This document shows positions 18,555 through 27,216 of a stretch of DNA of 64,000 nt, in pieces (position 1 is the stretch's first letter; each line of letters starts with the position of its first letter). A model generated the notes under the pieces. That model ran no database searches. It was not told the DNA's origin and saw only the letters and a list, made by a program, of their open reading frames with translations. This stretch comes from Pedobacter endophyticus (lineage in GTDB: Bacteria; Bacteroidota; Bacteroidia; Sphingobacteriales; Sphingobacteriaceae): contig NZ_CP064939.1 in the NCBI RefSeq assembly GCF_015679185.1, positions 682,001-746,000 on the forward strand, in the 5' to 3' direction. The translations under genes and the position numbers were made by a program.

Positions 18555-21500
18555 TTAAATTTTATTGATGACGATCACCTCGTCGCCCGATGCAATCTTA
18601 TTCAGTTTAACCACAGCGCCACCGTTAATGCGCTCCTCTTTAATGACTTTTCCCGTATTTGGATTCAATACTTTAACATTGAATTTGCCTTTCGATTGAC
18701 TTAAATCCAGCTGAATAGGGCTTGAAGATGCATTGTATAACAAGTAAGCCTTGCCTGCGTTTTCCAGTCCGTATTGTGCTGTATTTTCACCTGCCGGAAG
18801 AAACGGCTTTAGCGTTGAGGCAAGGTCGAGAATCGAGGCATCTAAATTGGAAATATTCGACAATGAACCGCCAGCCATTAAAATCGCCCATCCGTAGCTG
18901 TCGAAATTGTCGCCAGAATAAATAACCGCTTTTTCAGGAAACCTGATTTTATATTCAGCAACAGCGTGATACACTTCTTGAAATGAAGTCTTTTTGGGTT
19001 TTAGCAAACGAGCATGTTGACGAGGTGCCAAATTTAAGCCGCCTTTAGGGGCATAAGCGATTCCGTCGGCCTGATAATGCCAATATCGGATGTCGATTAA
19101 ATCGACAACGTTTGCCCGATTTGGATCAGCAAGAATGGCATCCTGAACATCTTTGGTTACACTTAAACCAATAATTGGGTGTTTGCCCGTCTCTTTTTCC
19201 CACTCTTTTATCGTGTCAATCCAAAACTGAACGAAATGCAAAGGACCTGTAAATTCAGCGCCAATTAGCTGGATTACGCCCGTATTGCCATCAAAGTTTT
19301 CTAAGCATTTCCGGATATAGGCCTTATGTATCGCTTTGCGATGTTCGTTGCTGATATCGTAAAACTGCTCGGCCATAAAGATTCGCTTATCGCCCGCATA
19401 AGGTACGGGCTCAGGAAAACCAGTATTGTTGATGTTGTTGGCCGTACGCCAAGGGAAATCGGCATAATGCGCCCCGGCCTCGATAATGTTGTGTTGAAAG
19501 TAGTTTTCGTGAATAAGCACCAGTCCTTTTTGATCGGCCAGATTGGCAAATGTTTTTAGCCTGTCCCAATACCAAAGGTTGTACTTCGTAATGTCGTATT
19601 TGCTCAGCCCGTCCCAAGCCTTATCCTGTCCGCTACGGGCAAAAGGCAGCTCATAAAATGGCGCCCAAACTTCGCCATCCATGCGGCGAATACGCTCGTG
19701 ATCATCTCTTCTTCTATCGTACCAAAGGCCATAATTGTGATCGATGATTTTAACCGAACCGTTTTCCATAGCATCGGTAATGGCATCTAAATTATCGGTT
19801 AAGCCATTGCCTTCACGGCCGGGAACGAAACGCGTAATGTGAAACCTTGTGTTTTTCAATCCATGCGGACGGGCGCTTCCGTTCCACCATGGAACTTCCT
19901 GTCTATTGCCCACCACCAGTTCGTTGCCTCGCACCAACCAGCCATTTCTGATGGCCATTGCGGCTGCATTTTTAGGCTGGATAACTTGATCTAAACCTAT
20001 TTTATCAATGGATTTTGCTTGATTTGCTGCTGTCGGAATTTTAGTTCTTGCCGCTGCCGAATCAATATATGCTGAAACGGTTATAGCAGGCGTATAGGCC
20101 AGTTTGGTTAGTTTCATAGCCACATCAACGGGCGGACTGCTTGAAGCTTCGGTTTCAACGGGAAGCACAAATGCCCGCCTGTCAATTTCTTCGCCAACTC
20201 GATCTTTTAGCTGCGCATAATAAAGGCTTCGCGGTTGAATCTGCTCGTTCGACATGTCCCAATAACCGTTTCCGGAGAATTGGGCCCAGGTTCCGAAAGC
20301 CCAGTTTTGTGCGGTTGGTGGCTGTGGATTATCTACTCGGGCAGCGCTACATTGCCAAAAAACACTGTTTGCAGCACTCCAGCCCGCTCCTTGCCCATCC
20401 TGCCCGCGGTTTAAATAACTCAACGCGTTGCCATCTACATTTACAATATCGAACAGCACACCCGATGCCCAGCTATCAATTGTACCACTAAAGCTGAAAG
20501 GTAAATACGATTGGCATTGCACAAAAACATTGGGCCCCGGAGCGCAAAAACCGACGGCAAAATCGTGATAACCATATTCGGCGTATAACCTTTGGAAAAG
20601 CGTTTGCTGCCCTGTGGTTAAAAATGTATAACGGCGTTCGCCACCAATTTCTGAAATTGGCGCAAGCGACTTACAGTCTTCAACGGTAACTCTTTTTGCG
20701 GTTTCTAAAACATTTACGGCCGAACCTGCAAAATGCTCAAAAACTACCTGACGAACCCAGGCATCTGCAACATTTTCCATGCAAATGGCTGTCCAGCGAT
20801 GGTATTCATCCTTAAGATTCTCTTTGTGGTAATCGGATTCTAGTTTTAGGTTTTCTACGCCCGATTGCGAAATTCTTCCGTCCCACTGATATTTTGAAAC
20901 TGCTGCGCCACCAAATTTTGCATCCAAAGCGGTTGTTATTGGCGCATCAAAGGTGATGCTTGATCCGTTAATTGCTGTTACGGTTCTATCCCAATGGATG
21001 TCTCTTGTTCCCGGTTTCCACCCCAAGGTACTTTCGCCACCGCCAAATTCCACCGTTTTAAGGGTTTCGATCCATTCTTTGGTTGATGGGCGATTGATGA
21101 TAATTTTATCGCCAACTTTTAAGCCACCGATATTGGATAGCGTTATTTTAGTGGCATTAACCGGAACATAATTATCGGCAATAGCAATCGGCGTCTCTTC
21201 TTTGCGATCCTTTTTGCCCAAGATCCGAATTACGCCGATTCGATCTAAACCTGTGGCGAAGATCTTTGTGCCGTTTTCATCCATTCCGCTTCCACGAAGC
21301 ACCACGCCCGAAGCCGATAATTTTAAGGTGCCCGCTACTTCGTAAGTTCCTTTTTCTAACAATACCGCACCACGCAAACCATCTTTCCCAATGGGTAATT
21401 TCGATACATAATTTATGGCCGATTGAATACGCAAAGTGGCATCGCCTGTTGTAACGGGCACAATAACTTTTATCGTTGCATCGGGAATCGCCTTTTCGCC

Positions 21501-21710
21501 TGCCATGTACCCAGCATAAGAAAAATCGGGAATTCGATCGCCTTGCCCGTCAGGCGTGTAAGCCATTTTACCGTCCTTGCCTTTAAAAATTGGCTTCGGT
21601 GGCTCAACGGGCTTCGTGTTCTGAGCGAAAGAAAAGTTCGCAACAAAAAGCAACGCGACCAAAATTGGTAGGGTTTTTAGTTGTGTTAATATGTGGTTAG
21701 TTTTTGGCAT
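18555..21710 (-). CDS. Large bimodular secreted protein: pectate-lyase-like beta-helix plus DUF6298-like TIM-type domain
   Basis: 1051 residues with signal peptide MPKTNHILTQ...FSFAQ. Residues about 60-500 form a pectate-lyase-3/beta-helix module (LLEKGTYEVAGTLKLSASGV VLRGSG, GVENLKLESDYH, VTVEDCKS). Residues about 620-1000 look like a TIM-type glycosidase domain: RNGWLVRGNELVVGN, NYGLWYDRRRDDHERIRRMD, KGLVLIHENYF, VIQLIGAEFTGP, NVVDLIDIRYWH, AVIYSGDNFDSYGWAILMAG. A beta-sandwich follows. The pairing with GH140 resembles neighbouring genes of the Bacteroides RG-II loci as I recall them; that is memory, not a search. Activity is unknown. Candidate acidic residues are in LIGAEF, DIRYW and SGDNFD. 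Confidence 0.65.
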   Translation of the reverse strand: MPKTNHILTQLKTLPILVALLFVANFSFAQNTKPVEPPKPIFKGKDGKMAYTPDGQGDRIPDFSYAGYMAGEKAIPDATIKVIVPVTTGDATLRIQSAINYVSKLPIGKDGLRGAVLLEKGTYEVAGTLKLSASGVVLRGSGMDENGTKIFATGLDRIGVIRILGKKDRKEETPIAIADNYVPVNATKITLSNIGGLKVGDKIIINRPSTKEWIETLKTVEFGGGESTLGWKPGTRDIHWDRTVTAINGSSITFDAPITTALDAKFGGAAVSKYQWDGRISQSGVENLKLESDYHKENLKDEYHRWTAICMENVADAWVRQVVFEHFAGSAVNVLETAKRVTVEDCKSLAPISEIGGERRYTFLTTGQQTLFQRLYAEYGYHDFAVGFCAPGPNVFVQCQSYLPFSFSGTIDSWASGVLFDIVNVDGNALSYLNRGQDGQGAGWSAANSVFWQCSAARVDNPQPPTAQNWAFGTWAQFSGNGYWDMSNEQIQPRSLYYAQLKDRVGEEIDRRAFVLPVETEASSSPPVDVAMKLTKLAYTPAITVSAYIDSAAARTKIPTAANQAKSIDKIGLDQVIQPKNAAAMAIRNGWLVRGNELVVGNRQEVPWWNGSARPHGLKNTRFHITRFVPGREGNGLTDNLDAITDAMENGSVKIIDHNYGLWYDRRRDDHERIRRMDGEVWAPFYELPFARSGQDKAWDGLSKYDITKYNLWYWDRLKTFANLADQKGLVLIHENYFQHNIIEAGAHYADFPWRTANNINNTGFPEPVPYAGDKRIFMAEQFYDISNEHRKAIHKAYIRKCLENFDGNTGVIQLIGAEFTGPLHFVQFWIDTIKEWEKETGKHPIIGLSVTKDVQDAILADPNRANVVDLIDIRYWHYQADGIAYAPKGGLNLAPRQHARLLKPKKTSFQEVYHAVAEYKIRFPEKAVIYSGDNFDSYGWAILMAGGSLSNISNLDASILDLASTLKPFLPAGENTAQYGLENAGKAYLLYNASSSPIQLDLSQSKGKFNVKVLNPNTGKVIKEERINGGAVVKLNKIASGDEVIVINKI

Positions 21711-21735
21711 TAAATACTTATTTTTTTAGTATGGT

Positions 21736-21836
21736 CGTCATTGCGAGGCCGGGTTAGAGCGAGCCGAAGCAATCTAACTTTGCAAGTAGAGATTGCTTTC
21801 CCGAGAAATCGGGACAGGCTGTTCCTCGCAATGACG
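21736..21836. repeat. R1 palindromic repeat
   Basis: The unit runs cgtcattgcgaggccgg ... cctcgcaatgacgag. The middle carries an extra ccgagaaatcggg fragment from another family. Confidence 0.7.
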
Positions 21837-21845
21837 AGACGGTTT

Positions 21846-22473
21846 TGTCATGCTGAGCATAGCGAAGCATCCCTTGCCTACTTCTCACTGTCTCTGCCTA
21901 CGCACTTCCTCTTTTTAGGCAGTGGGTTATTGGCGTTTTGTCTTTCATCGCTTCGAGATTGCTTCAGCTCACACAGCCCGGCCTCGCAATGACGGGTTTG
22001 CTAGACCGTTTGTCATTCTGAGTGCAACGAAGAACCCCTTGCCCATTTTTACTGTCTCTGCCTGCTTACTTCCTCTTTTTAGGCAGTGGGTTATTGGCGT
22101 TTTGTTTTCCATCGCTTGGCTATTGCTTCAGCTCACACAGCCCGGCCTCGCAATGACGGGTTTGCTAGACCGTTTGTCATTCTGAGTGCAACGAAGAACC
22201 CCTTGCCCATTTTTACTGTCTCTGCCTGCTCACTTCCTCTTTTTAGGCAGTGGGTTATTGGCGTTTTGCGTTCCATCGCTTAGAGATTGCTTCAGCTCAC
22301 ACAGCCCGGCCTCGCAATGACGGGTTTGCTAGACCGTTTGTCATTCTGAGTGCAACGAAGAACCCCTTGCCCATTTTTACTGTCTCTGCCTGCTTACTTC
22401 CTCTTTTTAGGCAGTGGGTTATTGGCGTTTTGTTTTCCATCGCTTGGAGATTGCTTTGTTCTTCGCAATGACG
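21846..22473. repeat. Four tandem about 164-bp chimeric repeats
   Basis: Units begin tgtcat at about 21,846, 22,011, 22,175 and 22,339. Each starts as an R3 repeat (tgtcattctgagtgcaacga) and ends as an R1 repeat (cagcccggcctcgcaatgac). The last two internal spacings are exactly 164 bp. With the flanking R1 unit this fills the 823-bp gap between the pectate lyase and the 1051-residue protein. The short reading frames inside are repeat artefacts. Confidence 0.85.
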
Positions 22474-22533
22474 AGATGGCTATACTATGCGCCTTGTTTC
22501 CTCTTCGCTTTCGGCTTTAACCTTTAAGCTTTC

Positions 22534-24165
22534 TTACGGTCTCACCTTACTTACATCCACTAAACTATTCAAATAAACCTCGATATTTGCATAACCCGAT
22601 TTAGTAATTTTTGCCGCATCGGTAGCATCTTTTGGGTTTAATCCGTTTTTCAGCTCATAAGCATCAGGCATTCCATCGTTATCCGAATCCTTGTATGGCG
22701 TTCCATTATATTCAGGATAGCCACCCACTTGTGCGATATCCGAAATGATGCCTTTTTTATACGAATCGGCGGGTAAACGACGCTTTACGTAACCTTGCTT
22801 CGCTGGCAATTTTCCATCTTCAACATGCTCAATCTTACCAGTAGTCACTTGTCTTATGATACGTTTATCCACAGCATCGCGAACGGGCAAACTTGCTCCG
22901 GCATTGGCCAAAACATAGTCGTAAGCTTTTTTGGTATCGATGATCGAGATCTTCGCCATTGGCAAAGGTTTATCGGTACGGATGGAATCCAACAGCTTCT
23001 GCTTGTCGCGTTTACTTTCGGGCTGAACGCCGCCATCCCAGTTATTTTTGGTTACTTTTTCGTTGCCCTCGATGATATTTCCGGTAACGTAGGCACGACC
23101 AAATTCATTTCTGAATTTAATGTCTCTACCCGATTCTGGCTTCAAAATGCGGTAAGAAATTGGCTCGCCCGCTGGCGTAATCGGCCCCGGTTTGTAATAA
23201 TTGTTAATGAAACTGTAAAATGAAGCATTATCGCCGCCATCGGCACTGCGATTCCACCAGTTGAAGATGACGTTATTGGCAAAGCCAAAATCGCCATACA
23301 TGCCAACAGACGGGTTGCGACTAATATTGGATGCCCACAGATTGCGCATAAACGTAGAGTTCAAACCGCCAATGGTACTACCAAAAGCATGGTTATAGGT
23401 ATCTAAAGCTTCTGAAAAGATCGAGTTTTGGATAGTGACATTTACAGTAGGCAATTTCACTGGTTTCGAACCGTCTTTCGGATCGTAAACATGGCGGTAA
23501 ATCGACATGTTTTCATCTAATCCCCAACTTGCCGAAACGTGATCGATAATGATATTCCCAACGGGATTACCGCCAATGGCATCGTCTCTGCGGGTTACGT
23601 CGGTTTCTCCGCGACGAAAACGCATATAACGAATTACTACATCGTGCGTGTTAATCCATACCGATTCGCCTGCTATACAAACGCCATCGCCCGGAGCGCT
23701 TTGACCCGCAATGGTGATATAAGGCGCACGGATAATCAACGGTGTTTTCAGCTTGATAATTCCGGCAACGTTAAAAACAATAATTCGGGCTCCTCCTTGT
23801 TCGCAGGCTTCCCTTAAACTTCCTTTTCCAGAATCGTTCAGGTTCGTTACTACATAAACTTTGCCGCCACGACCACCAAAAGCATGAGCGCCACCGCCCT
23901 CGGCACCGGGAAAGGCCACCATCTTAGCTTGTGGTAAATCGCTTGGTTTTGCTGCCCACGGAATATACGGCTTACCCTGTTTTGCTTCTGCATCAACAAT
24001 CGGCTTTACCTTTAGAAACTGTTGTTCTGATTTATCTTCAATGGATTTCAACAGCGAATCGGCCCTTTTTTCCATCGCCTCCGGGATTACGGGGTATTGG
24101 GCAAAAGCCGAATTCGCCCAGCCGCAAGTGGCTATTAGTAGCGCTATATAAGAATATTTTTTCAT
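22534..24165 (-). CDS. Secreted PL1-type pectate lyase (copy 1)
   Basis: The start was chosen at 24,165 (MKKYSYIALLIATCGWANSA signal peptide); the 13 codons upstream do not look native. 543 residues. A parallel beta-helix lyase domain spans about residues 75-400: AFPGAEGGGAHAFGG, VVTNLNDSGKGSLREACEQG, IRYMRFRRGETDVTRRDDAI and NIIIDHVSASWGLDENMS, the last two being the usual Ca/substrate region with the conserved DH.S.SW. The C-terminus ends in a calcium-type repeat DSDNDGMPDAYELKNGLNP. It would cleave homogalacturonan by beta-elimination outside the cell or in the periplasm. About three quarters of aligned residues match its upstream paralogue, so a tandem duplication is likely. Confidence 0.9.
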   Translation of the reverse strand: MKKYSYIALLIATCGWANSAFAQYPVIPEAMEKRADSLLKSIEDKSEQQFLKVKPIVDAEAKQGKPYIPWAAKPSDLPQAKMVAFPGAEGGGAHAFGGRGGKVYVVTNLNDSGKGSLREACEQGGARIIVFNVAGIIKLKTPLIIRAPYITIAGQSAPGDGVCIAGESVWINTHDVVIRYMRFRRGETDVTRRDDAIGGNPVGNIIIDHVSASWGLDENMSIYRHVYDPKDGSKPVKLPTVNVTIQNSIFSEALDTYNHAFGSTIGGLNSTFMRNLWASNISRNPSVGMYGDFGFANNVIFNWWNRSADGGDNASFYSFINNYYKPGPITPAGEPISYRILKPESGRDIKFRNEFGRAYVTGNIIEGNEKVTKNNWDGGVQPESKRDKQKLLDSIRTDKPLPMAKISIIDTKKAYDYVLANAGASLPVRDAVDKRIIRQVTTGKIEHVEDGKLPAKQGYVKRRLPADSYKKGIISDIAQVGGYPEYNGTPYKDSDNDGMPDAYELKNGLNPKDATDAAKITKSGYANIEVYLNSLVDVSKVRP

Positions 24166-24223
24166 TGGAAAAGTCTTGGTTTTATATATAAAGACCTTGA
24201 TCATATATATTAATTATCAGGAT

Positions 24224-24320
24224 CGTCATTTCGACCGAAGTGGAGAAATCTTTGGACTTTTACTTATTGTAAAAGATTTCTCTCCCGAAGCCTCGGGCCT
24301 TCGCTTCAGTTCGAAATGAA
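24224..24320. repeat. R2 palindromic repeat between the pectate lyase genes
   Basis: The unit runs cgtcatttcgaccgaagtgg ... agttcgaaatgaag, with a degenerate right end. It separates the paralogous lyase genes. Confidence 0.7.
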
Positions 24321-24329
24321 GAATACTTC

Positions 24330-25985
24330 TTAAATAGGCTTAACAATTGAAACTGGAACTACACTATTTAAATACACTTCGATATTTGAATAACCGCTTT
24401 TGGTAATTTTCGCTGCATCAGTCGCATCTTTTGGATTTAAGCCATTCTTCAATTCGTAAGCATCGGGCATGCCATCATCATCGGCATCTTTGTATGGCGT
24501 TCCTTTATATTCTGGATAACCGCCAACCTGCGAAACCTCGGTTATGATGCCTTGTTTGTATGAATCGCCCGGCAAGCGACGGTGCTCAAATTGAAATGCC
24601 GACGGTTTGGCATCTGGATGTACTTCAATTTTGCCTGTAGCCACTTGTTTGATTACACGGGTATCAACCGGGTCTCTTTTAGGCAGTGTTGCGCCGGCAT
24701 TTGCCAAAACGTAAGCCTTGGCCTGTAAAGTAGGAATGATTGAAATTTTAGGCATCGGAAAAGGCTTGCTTGCTTTCATGGCCGGGAAATATTTGCCCGC
24801 TTCTTCTAAACTCATTAAGTTGCCTTTTTTATTTTCCATTTGCACGCCGCCGTTCCAGTTATCTTGGGTTACTTTTTCGTTTCCATCGATAATGTTTCCG
24901 CTTACATAAGCACGGCCAAAAACTACATAAGGCAGCTTGCTTCTTCCCGATTCAGGCTTCAAAATCCGATACGAAATCGGATCGCCAATATCGGTTACAG
25001 GTCCGGGTTTATAAAAATTGTTGATGATATTGTATTGAGCGGTGTAATCGCCGCCATCTGTCGATCGGTTGTTCCAGTTGAAAACCACGTTATTAGCGAA
25101 ATTGAAGATGCCGTTCCAACCAATTGATGGATTACGGGCGCCGTTATCGGCCCAAAGGTTGCGCACAAAAGCACAGTTTTCGCCACCCAGCGTTGAGCCG
25201 AAAGCATGGTTCCAATAATCTAAAGCTTCAGAAAAAATTGAATTTTGAATGGTGATGTTTACCGTTCCCAATTTCTCTTCGGTTTTGCCCGTGCTATCGT
25301 TATACATGTGGCGATACATCGACATATTTTCATCTAAGCCCCAGCTTGCCGAAACGTGGTCGATCATAATATTGCCTACCGGATTTCCGCCAATGGCATC
25401 ATCTCTGCGACCAACAAAGGTTTCGCCTCTTCTAAAGCGCATAAAGCGAACAATCACATCGTGGGTGTTTAACCAAACTGATTCGCCAGCTACACAAACG
25501 CCATCGCCCGGTGCAGTTTGGCCTGCAATGGTAATGTATGGAGCACGAATAATTAATGGAGTTTTTAGTCGGATGATTCCAGCCACATTGAAAACTACAA
25601 TTCTGGCACCACCTTGCTCACACGCATCACGCAAAGAACCCGGTCCGCTATCGTTTAGGTTCTTCACAACAATTACTCTACCGCCATGTCCACCAAAGCT
25701 ATACGCGCCACCACCTTCGGCACCCGGAAAGGCCAACAATTCTGACTGTGGCAAATCGGTTGGGCGACCTGCCCACGGAATATAAGGTTTTCCTTGTGCC
25801 GCTTCTTTGGCAATAATAGGTTTGGCTTTTTCCCAAGCGATATCAGATTGGTGATAAGCTGCCTTCATCATCGAATCGGATGTTTTTTTAACATTATCGG
25901 GAATGTTGGGATATTGGGCAAAGGAAGAATTTGCGGAGAACATTAACGCCGTTGTTACCAACAGGTTTAAAAATTTTCTTTTCAT
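24330..25985 (-). CDS. Secreted PL1-type pectate lyase (copy 2)
   Basis: 551 residues with signal peptide MKRKFLNLLVTTALMFSANS. The architecture equals the downstream copy: an N-terminal linker (YPNIPDNVKKTSDSMMKAAY), the beta-helix with AFPGAEGGGAYSFGGHGG, FMRFRRGETFVGRRDDAIGG and DHVSASWGLDENMS, and the C-terminal DADDDGMPDAYELKNGLNP calcium motif. That motif is nearly identical in both copies, while the middle (NNYY/NNFY loop and Lys-rich segments) diverges. It is the first gene of the pair and therefore carries the promoter region. An upstream element shared with SusC-1 lies about 280 bp before the ATG. The product fragments homogalacturonan for import by the adjacent SusC/D systems. Confidence 0.9.
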   Translation of the reverse strand: MKRKFLNLLVTTALMFSANSSFAQYPNIPDNVKKTSDSMMKAAYHQSDIAWEKAKPIIAKEAAQGKPYIPWAGRPTDLPQSELLAFPGAEGGGAYSFGGHGGRVIVVKNLNDSGPGSLRDACEQGGARIVVFNVAGIIRLKTPLIIRAPYITIAGQTAPGDGVCVAGESVWLNTHDVIVRFMRFRRGETFVGRRDDAIGGNPVGNIMIDHVSASWGLDENMSMYRHMYNDSTGKTEEKLGTVNITIQNSIFSEALDYWNHAFGSTLGGENCAFVRNLWADNGARNPSIGWNGIFNFANNVVFNWNNRSTDGGDYTAQYNIINNFYKPGPVTDIGDPISYRILKPESGRSKLPYVVFGRAYVSGNIIDGNEKVTQDNWNGGVQMENKKGNLMSLEEAGKYFPAMKASKPFPMPKISIIPTLQAKAYVLANAGATLPKRDPVDTRVIKQVATGKIEVHPDAKPSAFQFEHRRLPGDSYKQGIITEVSQVGGYPEYKGTPYKDADDDGMPDAYELKNGLNPKDATDAAKITKSGYSNIEVYLNSVVPVSIVKPI

Positions 25986-26245
25986 TTGTGTGTTGCTCGT
26001 TGAAGATGTAAAAAAAATTAAGCTGAATATCTAAATTTTACAGATCAATTTTATCCGTAATTTAAAAATTTAAGCGCATCTCTTTTCCGATCTTTGGTTA
26101 CTAATTTTGGTTAGAAAGTATATTGTTTTTCAAATTTGCAATCTAAAATAGGGTATTTACTGTATAATTTTCGCCATCTATTGTACAATATTATCAACGG
26201 ACGGAAATCATGGTAACAATCTCAGTTGATTATCACAGCCACGTT

Positions 26246-26298
26246 ACAAGGTAGCCAAAATTTTCATATATAAATGTAACATTCTTAAATGAAAAAAT
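26246..26298 (-). promoter_or_regulatory. Upstream element A (shared with SusC-1)
   Basis: On the plus strand ACAAGGTA (26,246-26,253) is followed 9 nt later by TTCATATATAAATGTAACAT and TCTTAAATGAAAA. The same arrangement occurs 5' of SusC-1 at 32,623-32,675. On the coding (minus) strand it reads TACCTTGT, which resembles the Bacteroidota -7 element TAnnTTTG. It lies about 280 bp upstream of the pectate lyase ATG. The function is inferred from conservation only. Confidence 0.45.
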
Positions 26299-26406
26299 TG
26301 AGCGTTTAAACGTTCTCCTTTTCACTAAGCCAGCCTATCATTGCTATCGGTGAAAGGTATCAATAACAGCACTGGTTTGGTTATGCTGAGGGTGATTTTT
26401 TGAAAA

Positions 26407-26511
26407 AAAAATCAATATGAATGACGTTTAGTATTCTTGCCGTCTTTCCCGCGAAGGGGGGAATCTTAAAGCGTTCTGGTTAAGCGCCTCGTCACCCTGT
26501 CCCGTACGTAC
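26407..26511. repeat. Long repeat, left part, homologous to 50,763-50,840
   Basis: aaaatcaatatgaatgacgt (26,409) and gcctcgtcaccctgtcccgt (26,486) match the sequence near 50,765-50,828. An R4-like insertion (tttcccgcgaaggggggaatc) lies between them. The unit continues after the MITE at 26,716 (tacgggatcagggcctttat, agcaagaaagatgctgaaat) to about 26,835. Confidence 0.65.
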
Positions 26512-26715
26512 CTATTGTGTGGACACATCTCGTTTTATGCGCCGTCATTCCCGCGCAGGCGGGAATCTTAATGCTGGGCGCCCAATTTATTGCGCATTAG
26601 GATCCCCAGTCAAGCTGAGGATGACGACCGTTCTTAGAAAACGCCATAAAATGTGTTGGCATTTTGATGATTTCAGCTTGTAAAACGATATTTCAAAAAT
26701 GTGTCCACACCATAG
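26512..26715. mobile_element. 204-bp MITE-like element with 17-bp terminal inverted repeats
   Basis: The ends are CTATTGTGTGGACACAT (26,512-26,528) and ATGTGTCCACACCATAG (26,699-26,715), an inverted pair with one mismatch. GTACGTAC sits immediately outside both ends (26,504-26,511 and 26,716-26,723), consistent with an 8-bp target duplication. The homologous uninterrupted site near 50,826 reads cccgtatgtacggg, matching an empty target. The element encodes no transposase and itself carries an R4 hairpin (TTCCCGCGCAGGCGGGAA). Confidence 0.75.
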
Positions 26716-27125
26716 GTACGTACGGGATCAGGGCCTTTATAGCAAGAAAGATGCTGAAATAAATCCAGCAGGACGACCGTTCGTATAGCGACTTACAATA
26801 CAGCGGGTTGCAAAATAACCTCAATGGTGGAAAATGAGCATCCGCAACCTACAGCTTACTGTCCTTGCCTACTCACCAGCCCTCCAATGCTATTAAGTTG
26901 AGCTTGTCCATTGTCAGTCTGAGCGGAGTCGAAGACCCTTTCTGTAGGATAAAACAAATAAACATCGCCCTTCGACTCCGCTCAGGGTGACAATGCTTTT
27001 TGTTTTATCCTTAACTAAATGACATTGGGTGTGCCTCGCTACAAAGCAACCCCCTTGGGGCAATGACGACTTTACTTTTTTTACTTAACGGATATCCAAA
27101 ACCACACATCTATAACTCACATCAA
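26716..27125. repeat. Remaining repeat-rich intergenic DNA downstream of SusD-1
   Basis: The right half of the long repeat ends near 26,835. An R3-like inverted repeat follows at 26,911-26,992 (ttgtcagtctgagcggagtc ... gactccgctcagggtgacaa), then a fragment ending caatgacg near 27,069. No gene is visible in the 1.2-kb gap 25,986-27,216. Confidence 0.6.
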
Positions 27126-27160
27126 TAAAAAAAGGATGCCCAAACTTTCAGGCACCCTTT
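27126..27160 (-). terminator. Rho-independent terminator after SusD-1
   Basis: On the minus strand AAAGGGTGCC and GGGCATCCTTT pair around a TGAAAGTTT loop with G-U wobbles, then seven T residues follow. It lies 57 bp beyond the SusD-1 stop. Confidence 0.8.
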
Positions 27161-27216
27161 ATTGAAACCAAACAAAATTAAAGGTGGCGAGCTACCACCT
27201 TTAAAAAATCATTGTA

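Noticed and set aside
21741..22471. Series of plus-strand frames of 65-87 codons
   Set aside because: They repeat every 164 bp and are translations of the tandem repeat, not proteins.
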